A DNA stretch of 64,000 nt from Toxonevra muliebris (lineage: Eukaryota; Arthropoda; Insecta; Diptera; Pallopteridae): NCBI GenBank assembly GCA_963691655.1, contig OY829328.1:15082704-15146703 (forward strand), in the 5' to 3' direction. Made by a program: the position numbers and the translations under genes. Below, piece by piece: positions 11,551 to 23,393 of the stretch. The notes beneath the pieces were generated by a model. That model saw nothing but the letters and a program-made list of their open reading frames with translations. It did no database searches and was not told where the DNA came from. Within the stretch, counting starts at the first letter, position 1. The number at the start of each line of letters is the position of its first letter.

Positions 11551-12029
11551 TATCTTCTTTTATCTTTTTGTTTTTATATAAATAGGTATTTCTTTCAAAA
11601 GTTGAATTTTCTTTGCGGTAGGTGCACAAAATTTTCACAGAATATATTTTCACAAATTTTGTCAGTACGATTTCTCAAAAAAAAAATATTTAAATCTCTC
11701 TCACTTGTTTATTTATTTTTTTTCTATTTCTTAATAAAATATTGCAACACTTTACTTCTTCGTAGTTCGTTTACAACTGAATGTTCTTAATTATTTGGTG
11801 TTTCTTTTTAAATATGAATTTTCAAATTTTATGTTCAAACAAACAAACAAAACGAAACTAAATTGAATTATTTATAATTTTAGATAATAAGTATGTATAT
11901 TTTTCAGCGTGAAATATTTCAAACACAACTCTCCGCAAAACGAACAATTCGATGAATAAATATGAGCAGAGTATGATTGTAGCATTCAGAATAACAACAA
12001 CAACACATCATGCTCTACTATGGTGGAGA

Positions 12030-12260
12030 TAGTTTAGTGTTGGGGAGCAATCGTGAGTGAGCAAGAGAATGTGTGAGAGAGAGATTGACTGATTGAGAAT
12101 GGGAAATGTGTTAAGAGATCGCTCGCTACTGTATTCCGCGCACCAATTCGCACGTATCGCGCGCCAATTCACTTCGAGAGCGCGCGCCTCTTTTTTTGTT
12201 TTGAAATGCTTCCTCTAGAGCAATATAATGAAGATCATATACATGCATGATTGACTGGGC
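12030..12260 (-). promoter_or_regulatory. candidate promoter/regulatory block of the 12-cysteine gene
   Basis: About 500-700 bp upstream of the start codon the base composition changes abruptly. There is a GAGA-rich run (GTGTGAGAGAGAGATTGA, near 12069) followed by a CG-rich segment in which CGCGCACCAATTC and CGCGCGCCAATTC occur about 24 bp apart, ending in GAGAGCGCGCGCC. GAGA runs are bound by GAGA factor at many fly promoters. That this block drives the gene is inference from position and composition; no TATA box or initiator was pinned down. Confidence 0.35.
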
Positions 12261-13536
12261 AGCACGCGCGATCTCACAATGTTTTGTTGCATATTAACAA
12301 AACAAAAAAGTTAAAAACAAAACAAAAATAAAAAAAATTATTTGATATTAATTCCAGAAAACAATAATAAATAGTGATAGGGTACAACAACAATATGCAG
12401 GCAAACGCACACATACAATTTATCCCAGTAGTAAAATGAAGTAGGCCAGAACGCATGATATCATACATTCCCAAGGAACCAGTAGCCATTCGATTCTTTT
12501 TCTACTTTTGTTTTGTTTTTAAACCAAATCGGATGTTTTATACACTGTGAGAAAGATAATGAAAATACGCAATTTTTATTCCAAAAACGTTTAGTGATTT
12601 AATTGGCACGCAAAAATGTATGACCAATTTTCTGAGGATGTGTACTTTTGCCAAAAAAAAATATTTGTACCAGGGTATGAGACACCTACAAAAATGCACT
12701 AAAAATTGAGGAAATATAAAGTAAAAACACTATTGGCAGTTCACAATAGAATTTGATGTAGCTAAACAACTTGTTAAGTACACATAACAGCTATAATTAT
12801 ACGTGTTATCTCTGCCTCTTTGTTGTTGTTTCACATATAATTATCGCTGCTAGTTAAACATAACTAGAAGCAAGTGGCGAATAAAGCGCAGCTAATATAA
12901 ATTTATTTATGTTGTAGGCCTTCAATGGCTAAGATAAACGCAATGTTTGCACACTTCAACTGAACAGGCCGCTTTCATGTGATGCATTTTTTGGAGGATT
13001 TTCTTTTTTGGGGTCGACATGCCTAAAAATAAAAAAAAATGTATCAATACATTAGTTATGTGGCGTGTCATACCCGGTGATATCCTGTGTCTCATACCCG
13101 GAAAATAATCCCATTTCGAGAAAAGCAACAAAAAAATTGTTTCCAAAAACACTAAATGCTAATGCAATACACTCACAATTAATTCACTAGAAAATATATC
13201 ACTTTGAAAAAAATTCAAAAAAGTTTTCGTAATCGGTTTTCACATACGATGTTCGCAGCTGATATAAGCAATAAGTCTATTCACTCCAGAGTTACCACAA
13301 AAACTGGCTCATGTCAAAAGAAAAGTTTGACAGCAGTCAGATCGGCAATACACTCCCCTATATACATTTATAATTTACTCAAGAATTGTTGAGCTTCTGT
13401 ATTTCGGTTAAATCCAGGAATCCGAACACACCCCAAGCAGAAATCATTAAATTAATTTTTTTAATTTTTCAGATGAACACTGGAAAAATTCCACAAGTTT
13501 ACGGATTGATATATTGATATGTATATTGTCAGTTGT
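12261..13536. other. intergenic DNA, little recognised
   Basis: The words GTATGAGACACC (12674) and GTCTCATACCCGG (13089) lie in opposite orientation about 400 bp apart and could be ends of an old element. Nothing else is supportable. Confidence 0.3.
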
Positions 13537-14019
13537 CAGTGGCGGATACAGGAAATCTTTTTGGGGGGTGAAATAAAAAATAAAAATGAATTCTTCATAT
13601 GAACCAAACCACCAAAACGCAGGCTGGAGCGTTTTTTTTTTCTCGTTCGTGTATCGTCTTTTTTTTTTTTTTCCTTATTCATAAACTTTATTTCGATGAC
13701 TAACAATGTCAAAGGTATGACCATGTGAAAACTTACTCGTACGTTACGCATTTTGGGGAAACCCTGTTCTTGTAGCACAGCATTTCACAATTTCTATGAT
13801 CTATTTCCAAGGTAAAGGATCGTGGAAAATATAACAACAGGATATATTTATTCAGTTTTCGGTTTAAGATTGGTTTATAATGGGTCGAGAATTAGTAGAA
13901 TTTTAAGAATAATTTAAGGTCGCTGATTCCTACCCTGTATTCATATTTTCCTTTTCCCACCAAGGATTTTCTTTATATCGACCCGAAACCTATAATTTTG
14001 TTCTTTTTTTTTTTTGGTG

Positions 14020-14215
14020 GATTCAATTCTCTACCTGAGAATAGAACCCATTGAACTGGTACTTGAGTCACGTATTTAAGAACTAAATCACCGAAATTAT
14101 CCATTTTATTAAAACAATCCATTTGGACATTTTTTAAGAATTTAACCCCATCTGAGAATCGAACCTGAGTCTAATGGAACTCCAGTCAAGCACTCATCCA
14201 CGAAGTAACCATTGT
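14020..14215 (-). repeat. two tRNA-like (SINE-type) internal promoter remnants
   Basis: On the minus strand an A-box-like TGGATGAGTGC (near 14200) is followed by a B box GGTTCGATTC (near 14155), the spacing of a pol III internal promoter. A second, weaker copy has GGGTTCTATTC near 14040. Neither folds into a full cloverleaf with paired acceptor arms, so these look like tRNA-derived SINE heads. Confidence 0.35.
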
Positions 14216-14239
14216 TGATCGTCGTCGAGCTGTCTCTGA

Positions 14240-14610
14240 ACTTGATTAGCAACTTCTGTAGTAGATTAATTTGACGCTAAAATGACAGTAACGTCTGGAT
14301 AAGTAGCTATAGTAACACCATCAGTTTCAGGCAATTCGCAGGTAAAAATCGAATCAAGAGCAGGACCCAGAACATTGCCCGGTACTGTGGTACTCCGGCT
14401 TTCACTTGACATTTGGCTGATGTTTCATCATTTACTTTGACATAGAATGGTAGGACTTTAAGACCAAATAAAATAGAGCCGGAAGTAAATTTTTCAATTT
14501 GCATAACAGCCCTTGATGCCAAACTTTTTCGAACGCTTCTTGAATGTTTAAAAATATGGCAAAGCAATATTTTTTGCGTTCCAGAATGTCAGTGGCAATA
14601 TTGATGATAT
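14240..14610 (-). pseudogene. jockey-like non-LTR reverse transcriptase fragment
   Basis: Minus-strand frames give NIATDILERKKYCFAIFLNI, then QEAFEKVWHQGL (RT block around F/Y-x-D-xx-x-AF), FYVKVNDETSAKCQVKAGVPQ, then after a frameshift NVLGPALDSIFTCELPETDG and IATYPDVTVILAS, which stands where jockey-type RTs have a YADDTAIL-like active site. The catalytic DD is lost (PDV). Only the palm region survives and several frameshifts break it. Confidence 0.65.
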
Positions 14611-14998
14611 TGCTTAGGAGTACCGTGCTTATGACGATTGGTGATTCGGAACTGTATTCTTATTTTCTTATATTATTAGCAATCTACTACTTCCAATATT
14701 TTCGAGAATATTGCCAGCAAACTTATAGGTCTACATAAGGGCTTTGAGTTTTCAGGTTTATTTGGTTTAGATATCATTATTAATTTAGCACATTTCCATA
14801 GAGAAGAAAAGTGGTTTAATGAGCGAGATTATTCATTATTCTTATAATTGAAAGTAAATCGTAATAACTAAAAACAACAATAACTAATTATGTTCTCCTT
14901 TTTGACTGTTTAAGTTATTACATTTTTAAGTGTTTGAAAAATTTTTGGGGGGGTATTTCCCCCTTTCCCCTCACCCTCCCCCCTTGTATCCGCCCCTG

Positions 14999-16369
14999 AT
15001 ATTGTACAACTGTATCATAAAGAATGTAATTTTGAAAGCTAACGAAATATATGGAAACATATATAGGGAATACATCATACCATCTCTTGGGCAGGCATTA
15101 CGCATTCTCCTACTGATATTGATGGAGTGAAATATTATGAAAACAATTAAAAATCACAAACATATAAAGTGTATGTATAGTTTTAAGAGCCGCATTATTC
15201 CGGCCGCAACGTGACTTCTACTGAATTGAAATCAAGTGATCTTCTTAATGAAATAAGACTTCAATTTGTCATGCTATTCCATGCAGTGTAGTAGAGTAAT
15301 TGATAATAAATTGATACAGTATAACAAATAATAAATAATAAACTATTATATGTATGTCATCAACGACATTGCTTCAAATCTTTTTCATTTGGGAAGTGGA
15401 AGCAAACTCTCTCTCTAATATGATAAAAATTAAGATTTTTTTGCAAAAGCAAAAATAAAAATACCTAATTCTAATAAAATTCTAATATTGTAATCAAATT
15501 AAACATTCATATTACAAGCATTTGAATGCATGCATACATATTAGCAAATTTATATCTATTAGAATATGTATTTACATATTGTTGTCTATGTATGAGTTTG
15601 TTGTTAAATGAAAATATTTAAACGCTATAGATTCCCCTTTCTGTAGTTGGAAGTTAAAAATACTTGACTGATATTCTTATACGCACGCATCGCGTACATA
15701 TTTTGAATTCACAAGTACTTAGGTGCTTATGTCAATAACAATTGAACAACCGAACATTTACTATATAATCGTCATTAAAAGTTCGAACAAAGGAAATATT
15801 GTATATACAGAAATTATCCAAACAAAAAAAAAACTAAACCACCTTCATTCATTGAACTACGGAGGACGAACAAAAGTTTGCTTAGTTGTCTACAAGGAAA
15901 AGACCAAAAACAATGTTAATTTTATAACTTTAATTTTCATCGTTTTTAAATTTTTCGCCATAAAATTGCTAAGTAGATCCACTTCGAAACACAGTCCTCA
16001 AAATCAGCTTTTTTAGGTTTGCAACTTCGACATTAACTGCAATTAATTAATTCCTCACAATTCCCGAAGACCTTTCCTTTAAAATGTTTTTAGGCGAATA
16101 TGGAGCTGGACGAATTTCCGACGAAATCCCTGAGAGCGCAATCAAATTGTTCGTTTTTTCAGCAGTGTGAGTACCAAAGCATCGTGCTGCAAAAAGTGGC
16201 GACGCAGTCCATCTTTCTTCTGGTTTCCCAACAAGTTTTCAAAAACATGTGGCAAACAGATTTCAGTATATCATTTAGCAGTTATCGTCTATCCAGATTT
16301 CAGAGGAATAAAAGCTAAAATTTTTTTCTCAGTTGAAATAAATTGATATCATTACTTTAGCCTCGGATT
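14999..16369. other. intergenic DNA, nothing firm
   Basis: Open frames at 15723-16016 and 16100-16318 on the plus strand show no recognisable domain. The second may be part of the degraded mariner-like sequence that follows. Confidence 0.3.
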
Positions 16370-16840
16370 TCTACTGCTTGGCTTTAATAAGTGGATTAGA
16401 ACCTCCGCGGCTCCAAACCATCAACGATTGCTTGGTTCTGAGTCGTAATTGAAGAATCAAGCTTCATCAACTATTACAATTTTATTGAAGGCGCTGGACT
16501 CTCAGTTATAAGGATCCCTAATATTCGCGATACAACCATGGCGTTCAACCCACTTCCTCAGCTATCATTTACTGGATCAATCTTGGATCTTCGTCAATTT
16601 TGTTGGGCGTCCTTCACTAGATTCGTCCTCCACAGAAAAATGTTCAGTCTGGAATCTCCGAAACCACTTCGAGTCGGTCACAAGCGATGATACATCCTCT
16701 CCTTATGCTATTTGTTAGTCATTAATTATTTCCACAGGCTTGAGGTTACGCCGAAATCCGTAAAGAATGGCGAACCGAATCTCTTGCGGTGGAATTTCTA
16801 CCGACTCTCTCTCAGTAGCTTTGCCTTTTCTTGTCTCCAT
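16370..16840 (-). pseudogene. mariner-like transposase remnant (HTH_48 N-terminus)
   Basis: From an ATG at 16840 the minus strand reads METRKGKATERESVEIPPQE, IRFAILYGFRRNLKPVEIIND then a stop. After a frame change come KWFRRFQTEHFSVEDESSEG and RPTKLT, the classic end of the mariner N-terminal helix-turn-helix (WF-x-RF-x...FxVxDExxxGRP). The rest to about 16370 is badly scrambled, without a recognisable catalytic domain. Dead copy. Confidence 0.6.
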
Positions 16841-16859
16841 GTTGATTATTTGCAGTGAA

Positions 16860-18486
16860 ACTTAAAATGAAATATCGCTATACTATGCTAAACTATGTAT
16901 TTGACATTTTTTGATTTGTCAAAAATTTATTCAGTGTTGCCAACTAAGCGAAATTTTGTTAGCCCCAGTGGCAGTCATTCTATTCGAAACGTTGATTTTC
17001 CCATTAAGTTTCTAAGTTACAAAAGAACAAGTCTATTCACAATTTCATCATATCTAGTGCCGTATTTTTCATTTGTTGCAAATCCTCTCAAATGCTCTAA
17101 TTTTCCCCGAAAACACTAGATACTAGATACGTTGCTACAAATACAACAGATTTGCAATCAACTGTATAAATAATTTTTATCATAAGTAGGTAACTAATAT
17201 AAATAAAAAAACTGGCTCCATGTGAATTACTAATTTTTTATTACTTTGTGGTTTTTCCAAAATAAATTACAAAAATTAAAATGCACCTACCTACATAAAA
17301 TATAATTTTATTTGTATAAACGTTCACAATTGGGTAATTAAAATAAGGTTTGCTTGTTTGAAATCTAGAATATTAAACATAATAAAAATATTACATTTTA
17401 TATTTAATGCACACGAGGAACTCACAGGGAGTGAGCCTAAATTGGCTATTTAATTAAGAAGAATACAAATAATTCGCAATCGAATATTTTAGTTTCCAAG
17501 TTGAACAATTTTATTGTTTTCGTCTTTTTGATGGAACGTAAGTACTTAAAAATTAACTACTTAGAAACTTCACTTAGCTAATGCAATTTCGTCGAATACT
17601 TGCAAAAGTTTTTCCATCTTCCGTTTTGGTTGTTTCCGGTTTAATGTAAAGCTACGGACAAAAGCTTTCCAAATGAGCTTTAAAACTTTACCAGTGCTGT
17701 TTTTATATTTCACAAATTGTGTTAGGGAAAACGCACTTAACCTCTCTAACGTAAGTGCGGGAAAGTTGGTTCACTTTTGTTTTGCTAATAACTTTACTTT
17801 GGTATTTTTTATAATTACTTCCTTTTTTTTGAAACGAACGAGAAATATTTTCTCTTCCTAATGGTACCCAATACTTATTTCATTTATTTAAAATTAATCA
17901 GTAGTGAGTAAAAAAAAACAAAATAAGTGCGTTGCCTTAGTAAGTGCAATAAAAATCAAAATAAGTGGTGGCACTCGCGATGGATAATGTGTAAACATCA
18001 GTGTTTAACTGCGTATATATTTTTGACTGATATTTTTTCCCCTTGTTTCATTTAGATATTTATTTACTTAATCTATGAGTATAAAGTTCTTACAGACTAA
18101 TTAAAAGAGATTTAAAGGCAAAACATTGAAATTATTCGAAGTAAGTAATTTAGGATAGTTCAGAATTATTTGTTCATTTTATTCCGAATCCTTAAACCAT
18201 TTGCTGTCGTCTTTTAGGAGCAAGTCATCATTACACTCTTGTTTTCGTTTCCTAAATGAAATATTTAGAATATTCTTACATTAGATTAATTATTTTAAAT
18301 TTATTTTTTTACGTATCTACTTACATGCTTAAGTTTACTCCTTTTTTCGTGGTTGTTAATCTAAACTTATGTATATGGGATGTAGAGGACTTGACAGATG
18401 TTTTATTGTATACAAATATTCGTTTTTTATTTTTAAAATATAACCCTAAAAGTATGCAGTGTTTTTATTATTTTGGTATTTTGTAA
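16860..18486. other. AT-rich intergenic DNA, no gene seen
   Basis: The word AAGTGCG recurs at 17752 and 17926 with related variants, possibly an old element. No coding or splice signals that join. Confidence 0.35.
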
Positions 18487-19000
18487 TAGGTGTATAAATG
18501 TGAAATGCATATTTTTTTGCTTAAAAAGGCATTTATTTAATTAACAAAATGGATGAACTCAATAATCGAAATATTGGCCATTGTTAGTTATGACTTTTCA
18601 CCATGTATCTGGTAATTGATGGATTCCCACATCTCTATTTTTGAGGCTAACCATCCATCAAGCCAGTTTTTCATTTCTTCGTACGAATTGAAGTGCTGTT
18701 CCGAAAGTCCGTGCTGTAGCAATCAAAACAAGTAGTAGTCGAGTAGTCGGAAGAAGCCAAATCTGGTGAATACAGCGGGCGGGGTAAAACGTCCCATTTG
18801 ATGTTTTCCAAATAGTTTTACACAATGCACAACATGGGGCCGAGCATTGTTATGTTGAAAAATGACTTTATTGTGTCCTTGTGCATATTCTGGTAATTTT
18901 TCCTTCAATACTCGGTTCAATGTGATCAGTTGTTGTCGGTATCGTTCAGCAGTAATCGTTTTACCAGGTTTAGTGGCTTGATTTGAATTTGGTGTAATGT
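18487..19000 (-). pseudogene. 5'-truncated mariner (mauritiana type) remnant
   Basis: The minus strand reads TITAERYRQQLITLNRVLKE, KLPEYAQGHNKVIFQHNNAR and PHVV, then with frame changes RFTPPAVF, GLSEQHFNSYEEMKNWLDGW, close to the C-terminal half of Mos1-type mariners. The second catalytic Asp (HDN in active copies) is Asn here (QHNN). A TIR-like end TA-GGTGTATAAATGTG lies at 18487, and the 5' half of the element is missing. Confidence 0.7.
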
Positions 19001-21032
19001 GATTTTATGGTTAAAATAGCGACCTTTTAGGAAAAAGATAAAAAAAAAAATGCAGCTAGCTTTTAGGGATGAGATGAAATAATCTGTCATTTCATTCCAA
19101 TATAAAATTTGTTCTTACCGCCGCTATAGATGTTTACACATAAAAATTCCACAAACTTTTGTATGTACGTTTTTACAATTTTTATAGGGTTTTGTTAACT
19201 AAATAAAAGAAAAAGTTATGCTTTTTTTAAGGTTAAAAGTTTCCCTTGCAAAAATCGATCCAACTTACCCACACTTACTATTTTCGAAATACAAACTGGT
19301 TAGTTTAGTTCTTGTAAATATGTGGATATTCCCAAAATGTAAAAGACTCTAATTTTTTGGAAAAATGTAACGGAAATAATGTGTAAATTTATTCAAATTC
19401 ATAATTCAATTCATTAAAGACACGAAATGTATATGAAATAAGAAACTCGAAATGACAAATTTAGACGTAAATTAAGTTAAATAGACTTTTTTTGCAACTC
19501 TTTATTCAATGCAATTAATTTATTCAAAAACAACTCAATTTATTGAAAAAGAAAGGCAGAGGCTATATCCTATAAGTTAATGATTACTATATTAAGTAGT
19601 ATAGTTTATCATAAATCACTAATACTCTTTCATATGGATACTTAAAAGATCCTTTCAATTTTTAAACAGGTCAGTGTTAAATGCTGACAATGCTTCCTGT
19701 TTATACAAAACATTATCAAAATTTATATTCCGCAATGATTATGATAAACTTAAAATATATGAAAATATGATGAACTGTTAGAGATAAATAGCAAATGTAT
19801 ATTTAGGTATGTACGTATAAACTTATTTCATAGAAAAAATAATTTTTTAATTTTGAAATTACTATTATTTGGTAAAAACAAGTCAAACTGGTTGCCTCAT
19901 AATTGACAATAACTACTACTTCTAGTAATTTTTTGCTAAACAGTGGCTAAATTAAATTTGCAGTAACGCATATGCACAACTAACTAATGACGTCATTAAT
20001 GAGTGATGATGAAAAATTAGCAAAAACAAAGAATTAATAATAAAATCAAACAAATACGATAATTTTGCGCTTCACGCAAGACTTCTAGATTACGTAGAAG
20101 CGATATGATGACGTAACAAACAAAATGTTAATGCAAATATAAATACATATGTATATATAATTAAAGATGTTTGTAATTTATTATAAAAATCCGTATCAGT
20201 TTGAATTATTCATCGCTGCCACATACATATATGTGTGTATAAGCCAACAATTTATGGAGTGTGTTTGCTGGTTATCATTATCAAAAGCATAATAACAATA
20301 AGTAATAAAAAAAAATTGCTAATTATTGTAAAAGCACGTACCAACACTTTTTGAAATATCATCTGTAACCAGGCCACACAGAGTTTTCCTATAGGGGGAG
20401 AGGGTTTCGAATAAAAAATATATGAGAAGGAATGGTGGTTTAACATCAAAACTCTCCTCTTGTGGGTAGTCCTGTATGAAACAATTTACAAATTAATATT
20501 CCAAAAATATTTTTTATTGATCCTATACATTTTTATGGTACATGTGTGTGCCAGTATTTTTAGTTTTTGATTTTATAAGTATATTTTATGAAACCTAATT
20601 TCTTTATCATTAATTAGTGTTGCTAACGTGACAAGAGTGATAAATGCCAAATGTAAAGAGATGTTATCTTAATAAATTGACAGTTAAATTTTTTCTTTAT
20701 TGCTAAATTGTTCAATGCTTTATTTTATAAAATTTATGTAATTGCCAGAAATATAAAAAAAAAAATGAAAAATAATTTCTTTACTCATATGGATATGACA
20801 GTTTCGCTAATCGCTTGTGAAAAAGATACAGCTCATAAAAATAATATTGTTTTGGAAAATGTGGCAACACTTATGATAATCCCGGGTGCGTGTGTTAATT
20901 TATTTCTTCGCTTATATCCTTTAGAAAAATAAAATAATTGAACATCAGATAGAGAAATTTAACTAAAAGTGCCATATCAAGAACGATGTGGTCCCAATAA
21001 ATTCTCTTCAAAGCAATGCTAAACTACTCTTA
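19001..21032. other. AT-rich intergenic DNA, no gene seen
   Basis: Poly-A/T runs and simple TATATG repeats only. Short frames at 20252-20449 (minus) and 20708-20932 (plus) have no recognisable features. Confidence 0.4.
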
Positions 21033-21445
21033 GTCCCCTTTTCCACACGGCAAGTCCAGTTTGTAGGCAAGAGAGGAAAGACGAGAGGAGACGAGTACAG
21101 ACTTGCTCGTACCGGCAAGTTTTCTTTTGTGCCGTTCGTTCTTTGATATTTATTTCTCTTTTTTCTTATTTGCCATTTTATGTTAGATGCGCATTGATTT
21201 TGGTTTCTCATTGGAAAAAATAAACAGTTTTCATTTAAAATTTCGCTTTCCATTAATTTTTATTCAATAAGCTGACTTCACTTTTCATTTAATTATTTTT
21301 ATTTAATAAAATCTAAATAAAATGTTCTTCACAACACGAATGAAAGACAAAGTAAAAGCAGAATTACCCAAGAAATCTTGCCGTTTGTAAATGCGAGTAG
21401 CAAGTTCAAAAGAGAATTGGAAACTTGCAGTGTGGAAAAGGGGAC
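21033..21445. mobile_element. MITE, Harbinger-type (TTA target duplication)
   Basis: TIRs read GTCCCCTTTTCCACACGGCA on the left and GTCCCCTTTTCCACACTGCA on the right (reverse-complemented), one mismatch in 20, with TTA repeats at 21030-21032 and 21446-21448. It is 413 bp with no coding capacity. The 3-bp TWA duplication suggests PIF/Harbinger. Confidence 0.65.
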
Positions 21446-21531
21446 TTACCTTTTTCGATTACTTACCTAGGCGATTGATTGTGCACTCTGCATAAGCGCT
21501 GCAAAGCTATCGAAGAGAAATAAACTATCAC

Positions 21532-21909
21532 TAGTGATGTAACGGACGTCAGTTTAGCGGATGGCGTATGCCAATAGAAGATGTGAATGTAGAAGAAAAA
21601 TTTAAAACAAATTTGTATTAATTTTACAAATTCATTGAAGTATCTGACTTTATTCAGAAAGAGATTTCAATTTTATTTTATAAATACTTTCAGATTATTC
21701 AAGAAAATATTTGGATCCAATTAATTAGAAGGGATGCATAAAATTTCAAAATTAACGGGCACATATTATAAATTTAAAAGTGAACTTTCAATAACCCAAA
21801 AAAAAATTCGTAAACAAAAAGTGTGAAGTCGAATGCGAACGCTAAAATCTAAACTCTGCGAATGTTTCGCATACTAAAAACTCGATTGCTGACATCCGTT
21901 ACATCACTA
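21532..21909. mobile_element. MITE with 20-bp TIRs
   Basis: The left end TAGTGATGTAACGGACGTCA and the reverse-complemented right end TAGTGATGTAACGGATGTCA differ at one position. About 378 bp, non-coding. I could not find a clear target duplication, so the superfamily is open. Confidence 0.6.
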
Positions 21910-22911
21910 CTACAGACAACACATAATAAAAATACAATTATTGTTTTACATTAACTTGTTTATTTATTTTACTATATTTATATCACTAACTATAATAATG
22001 TACATAATTCATTAATAATACTATTTTTTAGTCGAATTATCAAACTATTTACAACACGTAAATAAAATATAATATACAAATAAATATTAATTAATGACGA
22101 CTAAACAATTATAAATATGATCTAAGCATATTTTTCATCAGTCTTTGTTCTTGAATTCTAAATTATATTTTCCAACATTTTTTTAACTTGTTTGAAATAT
22201 TATAAAAAAAAACCAAATATATACATGAAAACAACCAACAAAATATCAAAAAGTCAATAAACTTTGAAAAAAAAAAACAAAAATAATTGACCAAAATGAT
22301 AATTGATAGTAATTCAATTTTCAAAATAATTAAACACTAGTAAGTAGTGAGCAATATAATTTAACTAACTACATATCACAGTACATTTGAGACTATTATT
22401 CATCTTTTTGGATAATTTTTATAAACAGAAAGAAAATATTTCAAATAGGCTTTCATACATTACAATCAATAGTTTTTGGCAATTTCATCATTTATATAAT
22501 TAGTGACAACCGTTTTCTGCTCAATTTAATTACTATAATATTTACTGTCTTATATTTTTACAAAAATGAAAATTTTGCCAGTAATAAGAGAAAAGTGGCA
22601 GCCGAAATATCCAAATACTTTGTAGTATTATTTTCGATTTTGCTTAAGTTATCACAGCAATTCATCTTACCGTAAATAGGAGCAATCATTAATATAGATA
22701 ATTTGATCGCTAATTTTATTCACCTGCTTCTTTTCTCTTTTTCTTTACCAACAATTTTTGGCACACCTTTACTTTAGTTTCAGAGAACTTGCTTATTTCT
22801 GTCAGTGTATAATCAATACTAATCAATTCTCTCATTATTTGCTAATACATTTGAGTTAATTAAGGAGATATCATCCATCAATTGAGCGATTGTTTATTCT
22901 GCTCTGCGACA
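21910..22911. other. 3' flank of the PPSY membrane protein gene
   Basis: AT-rich DNA downstream of the minus-strand stop at 22912. A TTTATT word at 22892 (AATAAA on the minus strand) is very close to the stop; others further down are also candidates for the poly-A signal. Confidence 0.35.
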
Positions 22912-23393
22912 TTAACTTCCAAATTTCTGCAATTCATTGATTGTGTAAAAATTCACTAATGGTGTATTTGGTGTATTCGGTGATTGATTGCCACCAATAT
23001 TATTATTATTTATAATATTATTATTATTATTATTATTATTGGTGTTGTTATTGCTTTCCTTATCATTCATGCCCTCGATATTTGTTGTTGCCATTGTTGT
23101 ATTAAATGGTATTACAAATATACTCGTTTTATTTGCATGTTGCATTTTTATAACCGATTCATAACTAGGCGGCGCAAATTCACTATACGATGGTGATGGT
23201 GTTGGTGGTGGAATTGGTGTATCTCCATTATTTGTGCCATTAGCACCGTTACTTTGTGAATCACTGCAGCGACGATCCGAGCAAGCCATAAGCAAGAAAA
23301 ATGCTGCCAATGCTAAAAATGTTGCCACATACCAAACGACTGTGATTATGTCCATGGCGCTCTGTGATAATTCGCTAGGTTTTTCGTGTACTG
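22912..23393 (-). CDS. exon 3 of the PPSY membrane protein gene
   Basis: Preceded by a T-rich tract and a tandem acceptor GCAGCAG, so splicing may include or omit one codon (exon start 23393 or 23390). It encodes the TM helix and the whole cytoplasmic tail, and ends with TAA at 22914-22912. The (AAT)n tract at 23000-23045 encodes the poly-Asn run and could vary in length between individuals. Confidence 0.82.

Larger units (their letters stand above)
13537..14998. mobile_element. TIR element (hAT-like ends) around an old retrotransposon piece
   Basis: The left end CAGTGGCGGATACAGG and the reverse-complemented right end CAGGGGCGGATACAAGG are inverted repeats of a kind common at the ends of insect hAT-type MITEs. 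An ATATTGT word flanks both sides (13522 and 14999), but not as a clean 8-bp duplication. The interior contains a minus-strand jockey-type reverse transcriptase fragment and two tRNA-like boxes, suggesting nested insertions. Confidence 0.45.

Noticed and set aside
14130..14215. Intact tRNA gene suggested by a perfect B box
   Set aside because: The would-be acceptor and D arms do not pair; better read as a SINE head or chance.
15723..16016. 97-codon open frame on the plus strand
   Set aside because: Low-complexity, hydrophobic C-terminus, no recognisable motif or promoter context.
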